Assembly: GCA_026874595.1 (NCBI GenBank)
Contig: CM049313.1
Coordinates: forward strand, 50,889,659 to 50,953,658
DNA length: 64,000 nucleotides
Direction: 5' to 3'
Origin: Sipunculus nudus
Lineage: Eukaryota; Annelida; Sipuncula; Golfingiida; Sipunculidae
The position numbers and the translations under genes are program-made. Of the stretch, positions 35,501 through 45,655 are shown one piece after another (the first letter of the stretch is position 1; each line of letters opens with the position of its first letter). Below the pieces are notes generated by a model. That model did not search any database. It had not been told where the DNA came from and saw only the letters and a list, made by a program, of their open reading frames with translations.

Positions 35501-38500
35501 TCACATGCATTGATAAAACTGTGCTGACATTTGAAATAAATATTATTTTTAAGTATTTCAGCCCTATATCTGTTTCAATGTAATGATGTGGACAATCAAG
35601 TGGTGAGACGCTCGTCTATCTCAAAAACCCCAGATTTGACCAACATCGTTCCTATCAGAGTGGGTTGTAGTGGTCCTTCCATGGTCCGTTGTTTTCTCCG
35701 TGTTCACCGATTATCTCCAATCCTATATACTCCTGAACGAAGCAATTCGAGCCATGGAGAGGGGCTTGTTATAGTTGTTATAACTAACTGTACAATCCAT
35801 ATAAAATATATATATATAAATAAAATAAACAATACATATTAAATAACGTTTAGCTAGCTTATTATGCGTGCCTGGCAGAATAAAGACATATATAAGAAGC
35901 TCACACCTGTCAGATTCTATATGCCTACTGCGTACGTATTGAAATTTTGCTAAAAGTGTCTTTTTCATTAGCACTTCCAATGTTGAAAGCCTGTAAAATT
36001 TGTTTAATACTGCATTTTCAAATGAAAGTGTCATTTGCTGAGCTTTGTTTTATTATATTATTTTTTCTGATTTCTTCTGTTTGATTTCCCTAGAGGCGAT
36101 GGATGAAAGAAATTAAGCTATTATGTCTGGTATCAAATTTGGCAAATTTACGATCAACTTCACATTCATGTAAACCTTTGTTAATGAAGCTTGGAAATAT
36201 TAGATTGTAGTGCTGAAAATTAAAATATATGTACTGGTTACATGTATTTGAACACCATGCGTGTTTCCATGGAAAATCGTATCGATAAATTATTAAGACT
36301 ACATGCATGCATGACAGGATACGCACATATGTATGAGCTCACACATTTTTGATGTACAGATTCTTTGCTTCTTTTGCCATAAGGTGATGGTTTTCACACT
36401 GTATGCTAGCATGAAGACAGAATCAGCACACATTTAGAGGAGCATAACATGTTGCTGTATGCTACCTTTGTGCTATGGTGATGAATGCATGATATAATCA
36501 ACTTCTATGTAGATACCTTTGCAGATTGCTAATATTGTGATGTTATGATGATGCTCGTACAAAATAATTAAGATGTATAAGTTAAATATCACTACGTTTT
36601 CCCGTTGCTGCTATTTTCGTGATATAAAACTTTTTCAAATTCAACGAGTTGGAATTCACTTTGCATGATGTGTTGGTGTCAACAAAATACTTTCATCTGC
36701 TAACAATATGGATACTTGTAGATTCATGTAGTTCATACGTGTATTATTAGAATATTTACCACATGTATCAAACTTAAGGGGTCAGTGCTGCCAGTGTTCA
36801 AGCCAGCTGATTGTTGAAGTTTCAGGGATGTACGATGAGGGAATGAAAACGAATGGCGCAAGATAGAATTTCGAATTCACACTACAAGGTTGAAAAATAT
36901 AATAAACCCTTAGGTTCCAGACATACATTTTGTCTTCATCACCTAGATTATATCAAAATTCAGTACAAAGTTTGGTTTGAGTTTTCATTGACATGATTGG
37001 TGAATGTAATGGTTCTGTGCTTGAAGCTGCTGTGCTATGGCGGTCAACTGATTTTTTACTTTCTGTCAGCTTTAAGCCCAAATGCTGAATGTTTGGGAAA
37101 CTTTTATTTCATACCACATGCTTCATCAAGTGAGCATACATCAATAAGAATAGACTAATTCTGAATATTATCTGGAATATTATTACTGCTGAACAGAATA
37201 GTTATTACATAACATTTTGTAATATTGCCATCAACTTTTATTCACTTATGCCTGAATATTTTCTTTTAGATCTATCAGGACAACAGTGTTTTCTTCTGGT
37301 AAATCACACACAATTCCAATTTACTAACTATTGGTTATGTTTATCTTAGGTGCAAGGATTAGTGTGATCTACAATTTTGCATCATGTGTTCATGCATGGT
37401 GTTAATTTTTTTTTTCAAATAAATGTAATAAATATTTTTTTTGTAATTATATTTGTAAATACATGTAAGTAATATAAAATGTGTGCATTATGTAAGCAAA
37501 GGAAGTATTTTAAACAGTAACGGTAAATTCAAAGGCAATGTCAGCTAATCTTACCATATCACCAAAGTAGCAGGTAAATCACAAACTGCACAAGTATCTG
37601 CAAGTTTGCTGATTCCACATGCACAATCACTACATTACAAATATAGCATTCCAAGGAGTAGGTTGTCGCCTAGTGGTTACGGCTTTGGACATCGGAGTTG
37701 TAGGTCCCCACTTTGAACCCCGTTCAGTAGGGATGGTTAGAATCAGGAGTCAAGGAGAACCACTACAACCCACTCCCATAGCAACACTGATTATAGAACC
37801 TTTGTCGCCAGTGGAGAGAGCCGAGCGATTTTTACCACTCTATACATTGAAAGAGACACAGTGTTCAAATATTTGAAATAATAAGAATATATAATAATTT
37901 CAGCACAGGATTCAACAAATAAGTTTTGCCATTCCATGTGCATGAAAAAGGCAATTAAGCACAATTATAATACCAAATAAAACCATATTTCATTCACAGT
38001 GTCATTATACTGACTTGAAACCCATATAAATGAATTTCTCGACCCCAAAAACATAGAAATAGTGCACTTGCAATACATTCTAGGACAAATAACACCGCAT
38101 ATATTGTTATTTCATAATCCAGCGGCCAACTTGTCCTCCGTCTTGGATTTTGACCAAGATATTCTGAATTCCGCTTGGGCTCATATCTGGAAATACTGAG
38201 TTTGGTCTGGACTACTATAATTCCAAGTTTCATTCTTCTTTTATCTTTTACACAATTCTTTTATATATGCAGCTTAACCGCTGACCTAATGGGAATATTA
38301 CCAAACTCTTGTTATAAAAACAAAAAATGAGTACCTGGAGAGGTTTTGAACCTCAAAAATTTAATTTCTTGGCCCATAACATAAAAAATAAAGAACTTGC
38401 AATGCTTTCTAGCGACATTATAACTCGAGTTATTGACATTTTTTAATCTGGCGGCCATATTGGCCGCCATCTTGGATTTTGGCCAAGATAATTAATTTTC

Positions 38501-39455
38501 AGCTTGGCACTTTATCTGAAATTCAACATTAAGCTCCAAAGAACAGTTTTGGAAACTTTCATGCTTCTTTCATTTTTTGCACAATTCCTCCAAATATGGG
38601 GGCTTAACCGCTGGACTATAGGAATAAGTTGTAAATTCATGTTCAACGACTGCAAGTGAAAAACAGCCAATGATCAATAATAAACTGATTATTTTATGTA
38701 CTTTCTATATTTCTGTAAATATTGTTAATAAAAGTAATTTTCACATAAAGATGTGACTAATCATGTTATTATAGTAATCATACATGAGATGCAATCAAGA
38801 TTGTATGGTAAAAATGGCAGACAGGTGGTTGACTTTAAAATGGGCACTTATAACAGAAAGCATGTTTAGGGTTAAGGTGCAACGTATTTAATTGATTATG
38901 AAAGATAACAACCAATCATCAATGTAATCAATTAATTGGAACACCAAAAGTATGAACATTTACAGAATTATAAATGTAGAACCCCTTTGATACACTGAAA
39001 AGTTTTTATGTGGAATCATTCCTTTTGAACTGCAATACGCAAATTGTATTATCATAAGTTATACTCCAGTTTCTAACCTTTGATGAAGAGGTCATAAAAC
39101 TGTGGCTCAATGCAACCCACAGCCATGTATTTCCCATCTGATGTCTTGTATGTGTCATAGAAATGTACTCCAGAGTCTAGCAGGTTTTCACCCCTCGGAT
39201 TCCCCCAGATGCCCATCTGCTCAGATCGCCATAAGAAACTTCCTACAACACATCAAAATACCATACCAGTAAGTGCAAGGGTGTCAGTATTTTCATCACT
39301 TTTGCCCAAGTTATCAACCATAAGCAACAGGTTTGAATCTTAGTCTATGATATCCCCCCCCCCACTTAAATTCTTTCAGACATGAAAGAGTTTCTAACTT
39401 CTTGTAGGTTCTCTGGACAATTCACTCAACTGTGAGTACACTTTTTCTGAGTAAA

Positions 39456-39501
<46 letters not shown>

Positions 39502-42500
39502 CACAATCCAGTTATCAAATATAATCCATCACATTTTGCTATATACAAATTAAAGCCAGTTATGAAAGACACTAAAAGTAATGCACTTATACAATGTCAT
39601 CCTTTAATCTTTAAAACAGTATTTCTCTGTCTTAGTATCATTTTGTCAATTTAATTTAATTTAAACTGCATTTTAATTTTATTCTATTTAATTTCAATTT
39701 GAAATAGAAATATCTGGCATCAGTGATGCCATAGCATCCCCCGAGAATTATGGTAATACCCCTTCTAAATTAGGCCCCCTTCTTCAGAAGCATATACTGA
39801 CACTTAACAAGGCCAAGGCTGACAGGGTCAAGGTCACAAATGTTCGTACTTGTCTAACATCTTGGAGACAATTTGGGTATCAAATTTTAAGAAAAATAAG
39901 CAGTTATTGAAAAAGTTATTAGGTTCATAAAAATCCTACATTTCTTCAGGTTTGTCCTTGAAATTTAAAATCAAGGACACAAGTCAGATTAGTCTTGAAT
40001 AAAATCTGAGATATTGGTGAAAATATTTTATTCCGTTAAACAAACAGATGCTTCAAATGTTATTGGGTTAACAAAAATCCAATATATTTGCAGATTTGAC
40101 CTTGAAAAAAAAAGCTCAAGGTAGCCAGTCTTCAATCATGTCCAAGATCTTGGTGGAAACAATTTGTGTATCATATTTGAAAAAATAATATGCTGTACCT
40201 CAAATTTATTTGGTTAACAAAAATCCTATGTTTCTGCAGATTAGGCCTTGAAAAGATTGGTCAAAGTCACCATGTCTTCAAACATGTCTGACATCATCTT
40301 GGTGGAAACAATATGCGTGTCATATTGGGAGAAAAAACACATGGTACTTCCAAAGTTATGGGGTTCACAAAATCTTATATAGAGGCATATTTAACCTTGA
40401 AGGTCAAGGTCACATATTTTCAAACTCTTTCAACAACTTATCATCTGATATCTTTCATTTTGATTTTTAACAAGTGACCCAGGGGTCCTGATTCTCAACT
40501 GATTAGAAAGACATTGACTTAAGGAATTTTATCATCTGAATGCCATATTTTGTAGATGATATCCCTATTCAACTGAAGCATAGCTTGGTGGATATGGGTA
40601 ACAGAGACCTAATTTCTGGTTTCCAAGGAGATTTTCATTGACCTTTCTCCATGTAAAGTTAGAAGATCCTAGGTGGAATGGTTACAACTTGTGCCCTGTT
40701 TACAGACAACAGCTTCTTTGAAGGTCTCAAAAATAAAAATTTACAGAAAATGTGTATAAAAATTTAAAAAAATACAGGTGTCACCACAAGTCTGCAGGAA
40801 CTGATGAAACACACCATGTTGAATGTGCATGCAAAGAATCATGGTGATGATTGCATTAGCTGTTCAGAAACTCAAGGTTTTGTATCAAATTTTTAATTAT
40901 ACTTAGGGATACTTGCAAGCCCTATAGCTTGGAAGATATTAGTAACAGAGACCTAATTCCAGGTTTTCGAGGAGATTTTTTATGGACCTCCCAGGATCTC
41001 AGGTAAGAAGATTCTAGGTCCAATGGTTACGATTCGTGCCCTGTTAACAGACAACCCTCCCTGGAAGCCAAGAAAAAGATTCTAGGTCCAATGGTTATGA
41101 TTTGTGCCCTGTTAACAGACAACCACATCTTTGAAGGTCTCAAAAAAAGAGAAAAAAAAAGGTGTAAAAATTTGAACAAGGCCTAGTACAGGCATAATGT
41201 GAAACCAATCCTCTTCAGGTACATGTGTAACATGTATATGAACAATGCAAGTACTTAACATTTTGAACAAGAAACAATTACACAAACATCACTGCTGAAA
41301 TTCTTGTATAGGTGCACACAACAGAAAAAAGATTGTAGATGTTAACAGACAGCCCTCCCTGGATGCCAAGAAAAAGATTCTAGGTCCAATGGTTATGATT
41401 TGTGCCCTGTTAACAGACAACCACATCTTTGAAGGTCTCAAAAAAAGAGAAAAAAAAGGTGTAAAAATTTGAACAAGGCCTAGTACAGGCATAATGTGAA
41501 ACCTGTACGATCGGATATACACAAGGTATAATGCTTCAAGCTGGACCAATCCTCTTTAGGTACATGTGTAACATGTATATGAACAATGCAAGTACTTAAC
41601 ATTTTGAACAAGAAACAATTACACAAACATCACTGCTGAAATTCTGGTATAGGTGCACACAACAGAAAAAAGATTGTAGATGGCACCAACAGTCTTGTAT
41701 ACAACAAAGCTATCATAGATATAAACATATGCCCAATTTCAGAATGATATGTCAAACCCCTCTTCAGAAATAAGCAGTGAAATACACTGTGCAAAAATTA
41801 ATGTAGGTGGCACTACTGGTCTTATAAAGCTATATAAGCTATCTGTTTTGTATATATATGCCTTATTTCACGCTGATAAATCAAATTCCTCTGTAGAAAT
41901 GAGCAGGCTTATACACTGCGCAAAAATCATTCTAGGTGGCGACACCTGTCTTGTGAATGAGAAAGCCACCAATGACACACGAACCGGTCAAAATATTAGG
42001 CCAATACACTTAACTTCCCTTGAGTTTGATGCACTGGGCTGACCAGGCTTAAGTGAGAAAGGCAGTTGCCCTGAGTGAACTGAGACAAATTGCAGACTTA
42101 AGCTACTGCACTGAGTGAACTCTTGACCTGCATCTGGCTAGACTGAGTGAACCTTTGACCTGTACCTGGCTGCACTGAGTGAACTTTTGACCTGTTGCAT
42201 AATCTGACACAGTTGGCAGTCTGCCAAACCTATAAATACATCCAGACTGACCTTTTGCCTGTTGCCAAATCTGAAATAATTGGAAATCTGCCAAGCTATT
42301 TAACTTGAAATCTAAATGTCTAGTGGCATGATGCAATAGATGCTAATAAAAGGTGCCAGGCTAGATGTAACTGCTTCACACAGCTAACATATATGGTAAA
42401 ATGACTCATGCTTGAATTATCAAAATCTAAGGATAATTAATATGTGAGATTTAAGAATTTTGCCCAGGGGTTTTTGAGAAGAACTTTGTAGCCACTGAGC

Positions 42501-45229
42501 TAAAATGGGCTGTTATGGCATATGACTAAATTCAGCTTCCCATAACTCAGCCAAAAGTCACTGAACTGAGACCATGTGAACAAACTTCAGAAAACAATAC
42601 CCTAGGATCATTTCTGCGTGATATTAAACAATTTGGTCATACGGTTTCAGAGAAGAAATTTTTTGTAGCCCTCAGTATGATAGGGGCACTGATGACCCCC
42701 GTACAAAAAAGGCCGATGCAGGTGGCGCCACTAATACCTCAATATCAGATATGATTCATGTGACCAACACTGCCATAAAATTTGGTGATGATAGCTCCAG
42801 CCGTTTCTGAGATTGTAATTTTAGTATGCCTTTTTAGACAGATGACTTAAGTTAAACTTCCTGTAACTCGGCCAAAAATCAAGGAACTTAAACATCATTC
42901 AAATAAACTTGACAGAGATTGTTCAAAAAATCATTTCTGTGAAACATTGGACAATTTGGCTGAACAGTTTCAGAGAAGAAGATTTTTAAAGGTTTTTTAG
43001 CTTTTTCCCTATAAAATATAAGAAAATGCAGTTGTCCAAAAAGTTAGCGAAATCCGATAGAGTTTTAAGATGACTTTTTATTGCATAAAATTTGGTGATG
43101 CTAACTCCTGCCGTTTTCAAGATAGTATGGGTTAATGTATAGACAACGGTCAACGGCCGATGCCACACCATCGCATAAGCTCACAGGTTCAGTAAAAATC
43201 CAGGTGGTGCCACAAGTCTGCAGGAACTGATGAAACACTTCATGATCAAGATGCATGCCAAGAATAATTGTGATCAATGCATTAGTTATTCAGATACTGA
43301 AGCTTTTGTATCAAATGTTTAATTACTAGGGGGGGGCGTTCTTCAGAGCCCAATTGCTCAGAGGATATGGGCAATAGGAAACCTAATTTCAGGTTCCAAG
43401 GAACTTTTCATGGAATTCACTAGTGTTGAGTAAGAAGATTTCAGGTCCAGTGGAAAATTGTGCCTGGTTAACAGACAGACAGATGGACAGATGATGAACA
43501 AAGGGTGATTGCTATAGCTCAGATGAATTTCAGTCATACATACATATATCCACTTGAGAAACAATGATTTTGTTTGTTTTTACCAACAATGGAAACATTT
43601 AAGGTCAAGGCCACTCTCATGGTAACGGCCATGACCCAAATTTAATAACCCTCACCCAATAACCCATATCTATCCCTAGTCACAATATGAAAGAAATCTG
43701 TCCATTAGATTTTGACTTATTATGCTCAGTGGTATTGATGAGGGTATAAAAAGGTGCAAAAATAAGGAATGGATAATAGGTGGTGCCACCAGTATCCTGT
43801 ACACGACAATGTTATCTTTGGGCAACTGGATTTTTGGATCAGTTATATTATATATATATATATATATATATTATATATGAGATATTTAAGAATCTGTGAT
43901 TTTCACCAAAAATGAACCTAGTCAAGGTCAACTCTCCTCGTAAAGGTCATGACCCCTTTTTAAAAAGGCTTCCTCCTCTTGCCCATATCTAGTTTAATAA
44001 AGATCTATGAATATTTTATGAGTTATCTCACTCACAAGATTTTTCTGCTCCCTTGGCATCGGGACAGTGCTAAAACCATAGTATCCCTGATCTTGTCAGG
44101 GGATGAAAAAATATATATTTCTTATCAATGTTTTTAGTAGAACTGATATCATTTGATCTTATCCCATTACTATAATTCAACTGTATTAAAAATTTATTAT
44201 AAAAATCATTGTATTTTATTATGTATATATCTATATAAATAATACCATTTATTAATTCTCTGTTTATATTTCATATGTGATGTATCCCAGAAACATTGTA
44301 TTATAATCCTACCTGTATATGCCGCCCCTTCCACCATGTTTGCATCAATCACCTGGCCTTTTCCTGACCTGTCACGTTCAAGCAAAGCCATCACAATACC
44401 AAATGCACACGTTAGTCCTCCACCAGCAAAATCTGCTAGGAGATTGATTGGGGCATATGGGTTCTCACCCTTACGTCCCAACATGGACAGTACACCTATC
44501 AAAACAAATATGATCTTATCTATTCATGCAAAAAGGAAGAGAATATTATAAAGCATGCTGGTCATAAAGATCACAATTTTCAATACCTCCATGGAGCATG
44601 AGTACAACATTCAAATTTTAAAACGAGGCATGATGTTATAACTTACATTTAAAATTGTCTGCATGTGATAGTTATCTTATTTTCATATCTATTAAAGGTG
44701 ATAATGTCATGCTTTCAATTTTTTTCAAATAATAAGCAGTTTTATCAAGAAATCTAAGAAGTAGGGTCCATGTCATATCAGTGAGATAAGAGAATATCCA
44801 GGAATTTCATAGCCAAAAGACATAGCCTTTATATTCCTGGAATTCTGTTTTGTCTGGGCGATGAAATAATTTTTTCCCTAATTATCTTTAGATCTAATAA
44901 TATATATCATTACATATCAATTTAATACTTGAGAATGGTAGAAATATTATGAATTTATATCTGATTTGGCTCAAGTAAAAGGGTACTTTTCTTTAGTACA
45001 AATAGGTACTTAAGAATGGTTGTACTTCTGTAAAAGTACCTGAGTTTTCATCAGACAAGAGACTGCTGTACCTGATATGGATTACCTGATATGGCTAGGT
45101 AGTTGATGTCATGGCCAGCCCTTGCAGCCAGAGACCCTCTCTGTCCATAACCTGTCAATCTGGCATACACCAGGCGTGGGTTCAATTTCATCAAATGTTC
45201 TGGCCCAAGATTCAACCTTTCCATTACAC
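28919..45229 (-). CDS. AMACR: Alpha-methylacyl-CoA racemase, C-terminal four exons (first exon not found)
   Basis: Exons in transcription order: 45229-45086, 44495-44313, 39242-39078 and 29316-28919. They total 890 bp, about 296 codons including stop, corresponding to human residues ~83 to 382. The enzyme is a CoA-transferase family III member that epimerises 2-methylacyl-CoA, for beta-oxidation of branched fatty acids and bile-acid-type intermediates in peroxisomes and mitochondria. Catalytic residues known from the family are all present, one per exon: the His of AGHDINY, the Asp of LLADFAGGG and the Glu of IEPQFYD. The C-terminus is SKL, the canonical type 1 peroxisomal signal. All visible introns are phase 1 with GT/AG. 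Introns are 590 bp, 5.1 kb and 9.8 kb, the last two filled with repeats. Upstream exon(s) encoding the N-terminal ~80 residues are probably beyond 64000. Confidence 0.93.
29534..29580. repeat. (TA)n microsatellite
   Basis: About 47 bp of uninterrupted TA in an AMACR intron; it creates artificial open frames on both strands. Confidence 0.95.
29600..30830 (+). repeat. Family C internal blocks without caps
   Basis: 'CACTGAGTGAACTCTTGACC' at ~29766, 'CTGCCAAAGCTATAGATAGAT' wording, 'AAAACAGATTGATTTAGGTGG' and 'GAGAGATTGTT' blocks match the interior of 31830-34490 and 45840-48700 in order. No 5' cap is seen, so this is a truncated copy immediately preceding the capped element at 30833. Confidence 0.55.
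31012..31823 (+). mobile_element. Short family A element (0.8 kb) nested in family C
   Basis: 5' cap GACCCATGGGTC (31014-31025) and CACTCAGCTGA. Two TGACCTTGACC-type units, then GGTGGCGCCACC (31469-31480) and the uninterrupted GGTACTTTC (31604-31612). The 3' cap CAGTTGACT-TAC-AGTCAGCTG (31795-31815) is followed by AGCAAAAAA. It is a deleted relative of 19079-23060. The empty site is preserved at ~45830-45845, in the paralogous family C element (CACAAAAATGATTGTAGC). Confidence 0.8.
32427..32494. repeat. Short minisatellite CCCATGAGGTGATCACATG
   Basis: About three units of ~22 bp with the palindrome GTGATCAC or variants. The same block recurs at 46638-46684 and 47204-47274, in the equivalent place of the other family C element. 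Confidence 0.7.
35585..35775 (+). mobile_element. tRNA-derived SINE-like element
   Basis: It opens with tRNA-like wording: CAAGTGGTGAGACGCTCGTC resembles an A box, and CCCAGATTTGACC a degraded B box. Then a core with CCATGGTCCGTTGTTTTCTC and GTGTTCACCGAT, and a TA-rich tail. The core resembles the conserved 'GTTTTCTCC...TCCGGTTTCC' core of many marine invertebrate SINEs. A similar core is at ~51818-51845. Confidence 0.6.
35850..37640. other. Interior of the inverted-repeat structure, nothing recognised
   Basis: AT-rich, no exon-like segment with paired splice sites was noticed. It lies in an AMACR intron. Confidence 0.4.
37650..37862 (+). mobile_element. tRNA-derived SINE-like element
   Basis: GGTTGTCGCCTAGTGGTTAC (37661-37680) reads as a tRNA A-box region, and ACTTTGAACCCC (37710-37721) as a degraded B box at the usual spacing. 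The 3' part is non-tRNA. Higher GC than surroundings. An open frame runs through it but is not a gene. Confidence 0.6.
38300..39077. other. AMACR intron: second inverted arm copy, then unrecognised sequence
   Basis: 38380-38640 repeats the 37990-38290 arm in diverged form. 38640-39077 shows nothing recognised. Confidence 0.45.
39078..39242 (-). CDS. AMACR: AMACR exon carrying the catalytic Glu
   Basis: 165 bp between TGTTGTAG and GTTAGA. It encodes [20 protein letters not shown], then [20 protein letters not shown] and [14 protein letters not shown]. The Glu of IEPQ corresponds to the catalytic glutamate (human E237). The RGENLLDSG and [14 protein letters not shown] segments match the family closely. 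Confidence 0.95.
39458..39499. repeat. (TA)n microsatellite
   Basis: About 42 bp of TA in an AMACR intron. Confidence 0.95.
39715..41170. repeat. Tandem and dispersed repeats with AAGGTCACA and TGGTGGAAACAA phrases
   Basis: Four ~130-150-bp units (39770-40440) repeat 'CAACATCTTGG(A/T)', 'GTATCATATT', 'TTATTGGGTTAACAAAAATCC' and 'CCTTGAAAA'. At 40476-40487 a decayed family A 5' cap (GACCCAGGGGTC, then CTCAACTGATTA) begins. It leads into 'ACAGGTGTCACCACAAGTCTG' and 'GATTCTAGGTCCAATGGTTA' blocks like those at 63510-63830. Non-coding. Confidence 0.55.
41176..43200 (+). mobile_element. Family C element with duplicated 5' region
   Basis: Two copies of the ~300-bp start (41176-41345 and 41474-41680, each AACAAGGCCTAGTACAGGCA) flank a repeated 'CCCTGTTAACAGACAACC' block. 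The usual interior follows: TGGCACTACTGG units, the 'TGCACTGAGTGAACTC' block, and GGTGGCGCCACT at 42721. It ends GCTCACAGGTTC then AGTAAAAA (~43180-43198), a variant of the family C 3' cap. Confidence 0.6.
43201..44090. repeat. Assorted repeat remnants in an AMACR intron
   Basis: 43201-43550 resembles the 3' half of family A (CCACAAGTCTGCAGGAACTG, GGTTCCAAGGA, AGCTCAGATGAATTTCAGTC in place of the 3' hairpin). 43600-44090 has 'AAGGTCAAGGCCACTCT' and 'AAGGTCAACTCTCCTCGTAA' units and a TA tract (43844-43879). Confidence 0.5.
44313..44495 (-). CDS. AMACR: AMACR exon carrying the catalytic Asp
   Basis: 183 bp between TTTTGATAG and GTAGGA. It encodes [20 protein letters not shown], then [20 protein letters not shown] and [20 protein letters not shown]. 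The Asp of LLADFAGGG corresponds to the catalytic aspartate (human D152). [13 protein letters not shown] is a strong family signature. Confidence 0.97.
44520..45080. other. Short AMACR intron
   Basis: 590 bp (44496-45085) of AT-rich intron, no repeat recognised. Confidence 0.6.
45086..45229 (-). CDS. AMACR: AMACR exon carrying the catalytic His
   Basis: 144 bp between GCATTGCAG and GTAATC. It encodes [20 protein letters not shown], then [20 protein letters not shown] and INYLAIS. The His of AGHDINY corresponds to the catalytic histidine (human H122). It begins in phase 1, so an upstream exon is required. Confidence 0.96.
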
Positions 45230-45655
45230 CTGCAATGCAGCAACTCTAATTTTTAAAAACAGAAGGAAGAATATAGATTTAAAATTTTTTCTTAGATTAT
45301 TTTAGTTAAACTTTTCTGGATCAGATATTCCGAATGGGACTAATTGACTGATATATAAAAATTCATGACCTGTATATATATAAAAATCTGTCTTTCAATC
45401 CACACAAATTTATTCAGCTCCAGAGATGTTAACATAATTTTTTTAAATACATAAGATACAATATGAACCTCAGAAAGGTCCAAGAAAGGTCCATGGGGAC
45501 ATCAAATCTACCTGATCTATGATTGTATGAAAGTCATGATTTCTGAATCTTGTGAAAATGCTGAATTATGGGACTGTACCGGCTTGTTATTTTAACACTT
45601 CTGTCATCCCGATCATTATTTATAGTGAAAAAAAATAATGTGACTGGACTGAAGT
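45230..45655. other. AMACR intron sequence, nothing recognised
   Basis: AT-rich sequence directly upstream of the first visible AMACR exon. No exon encoding the N-terminus was found here. Confidence 0.45.

Larger units (their letters stand above)
34800..38290. mobile_element. Inverted-repeat (foldback-like) structure, ~3.5 kb
   Basis: The segment 34800-35090 is matched in inverse orientation by 37990-38290. Shared phrases, read on the left arm, include GAATTGTG, GAAGCATGAAACTTGGCATA (right arm GAAGAATGAAACTTGGAATT), CCAAGCGGAATTCA, TCTTGGTCAAAATCCAAGA and GCAAGTGCACTATTTCTATG. A further diverged copy in the right-arm orientation follows at 38380-38640 (TGGCGGCCATATTGGCCGCC, then ATCTTGGATTTTGG). 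The 2.9-kb interior holds two SINE-like elements. No protein recognised. It could be one large foldback element or two insertions of the same family in opposite orientation. Confidence 0.65.

Noticed and set aside
37661-37721. Possible tRNA gene
   Set aside because: A- and B-box-like words are present but no cloverleaf with paired acceptor arms could be made; a tRNA-derived SINE fits better.
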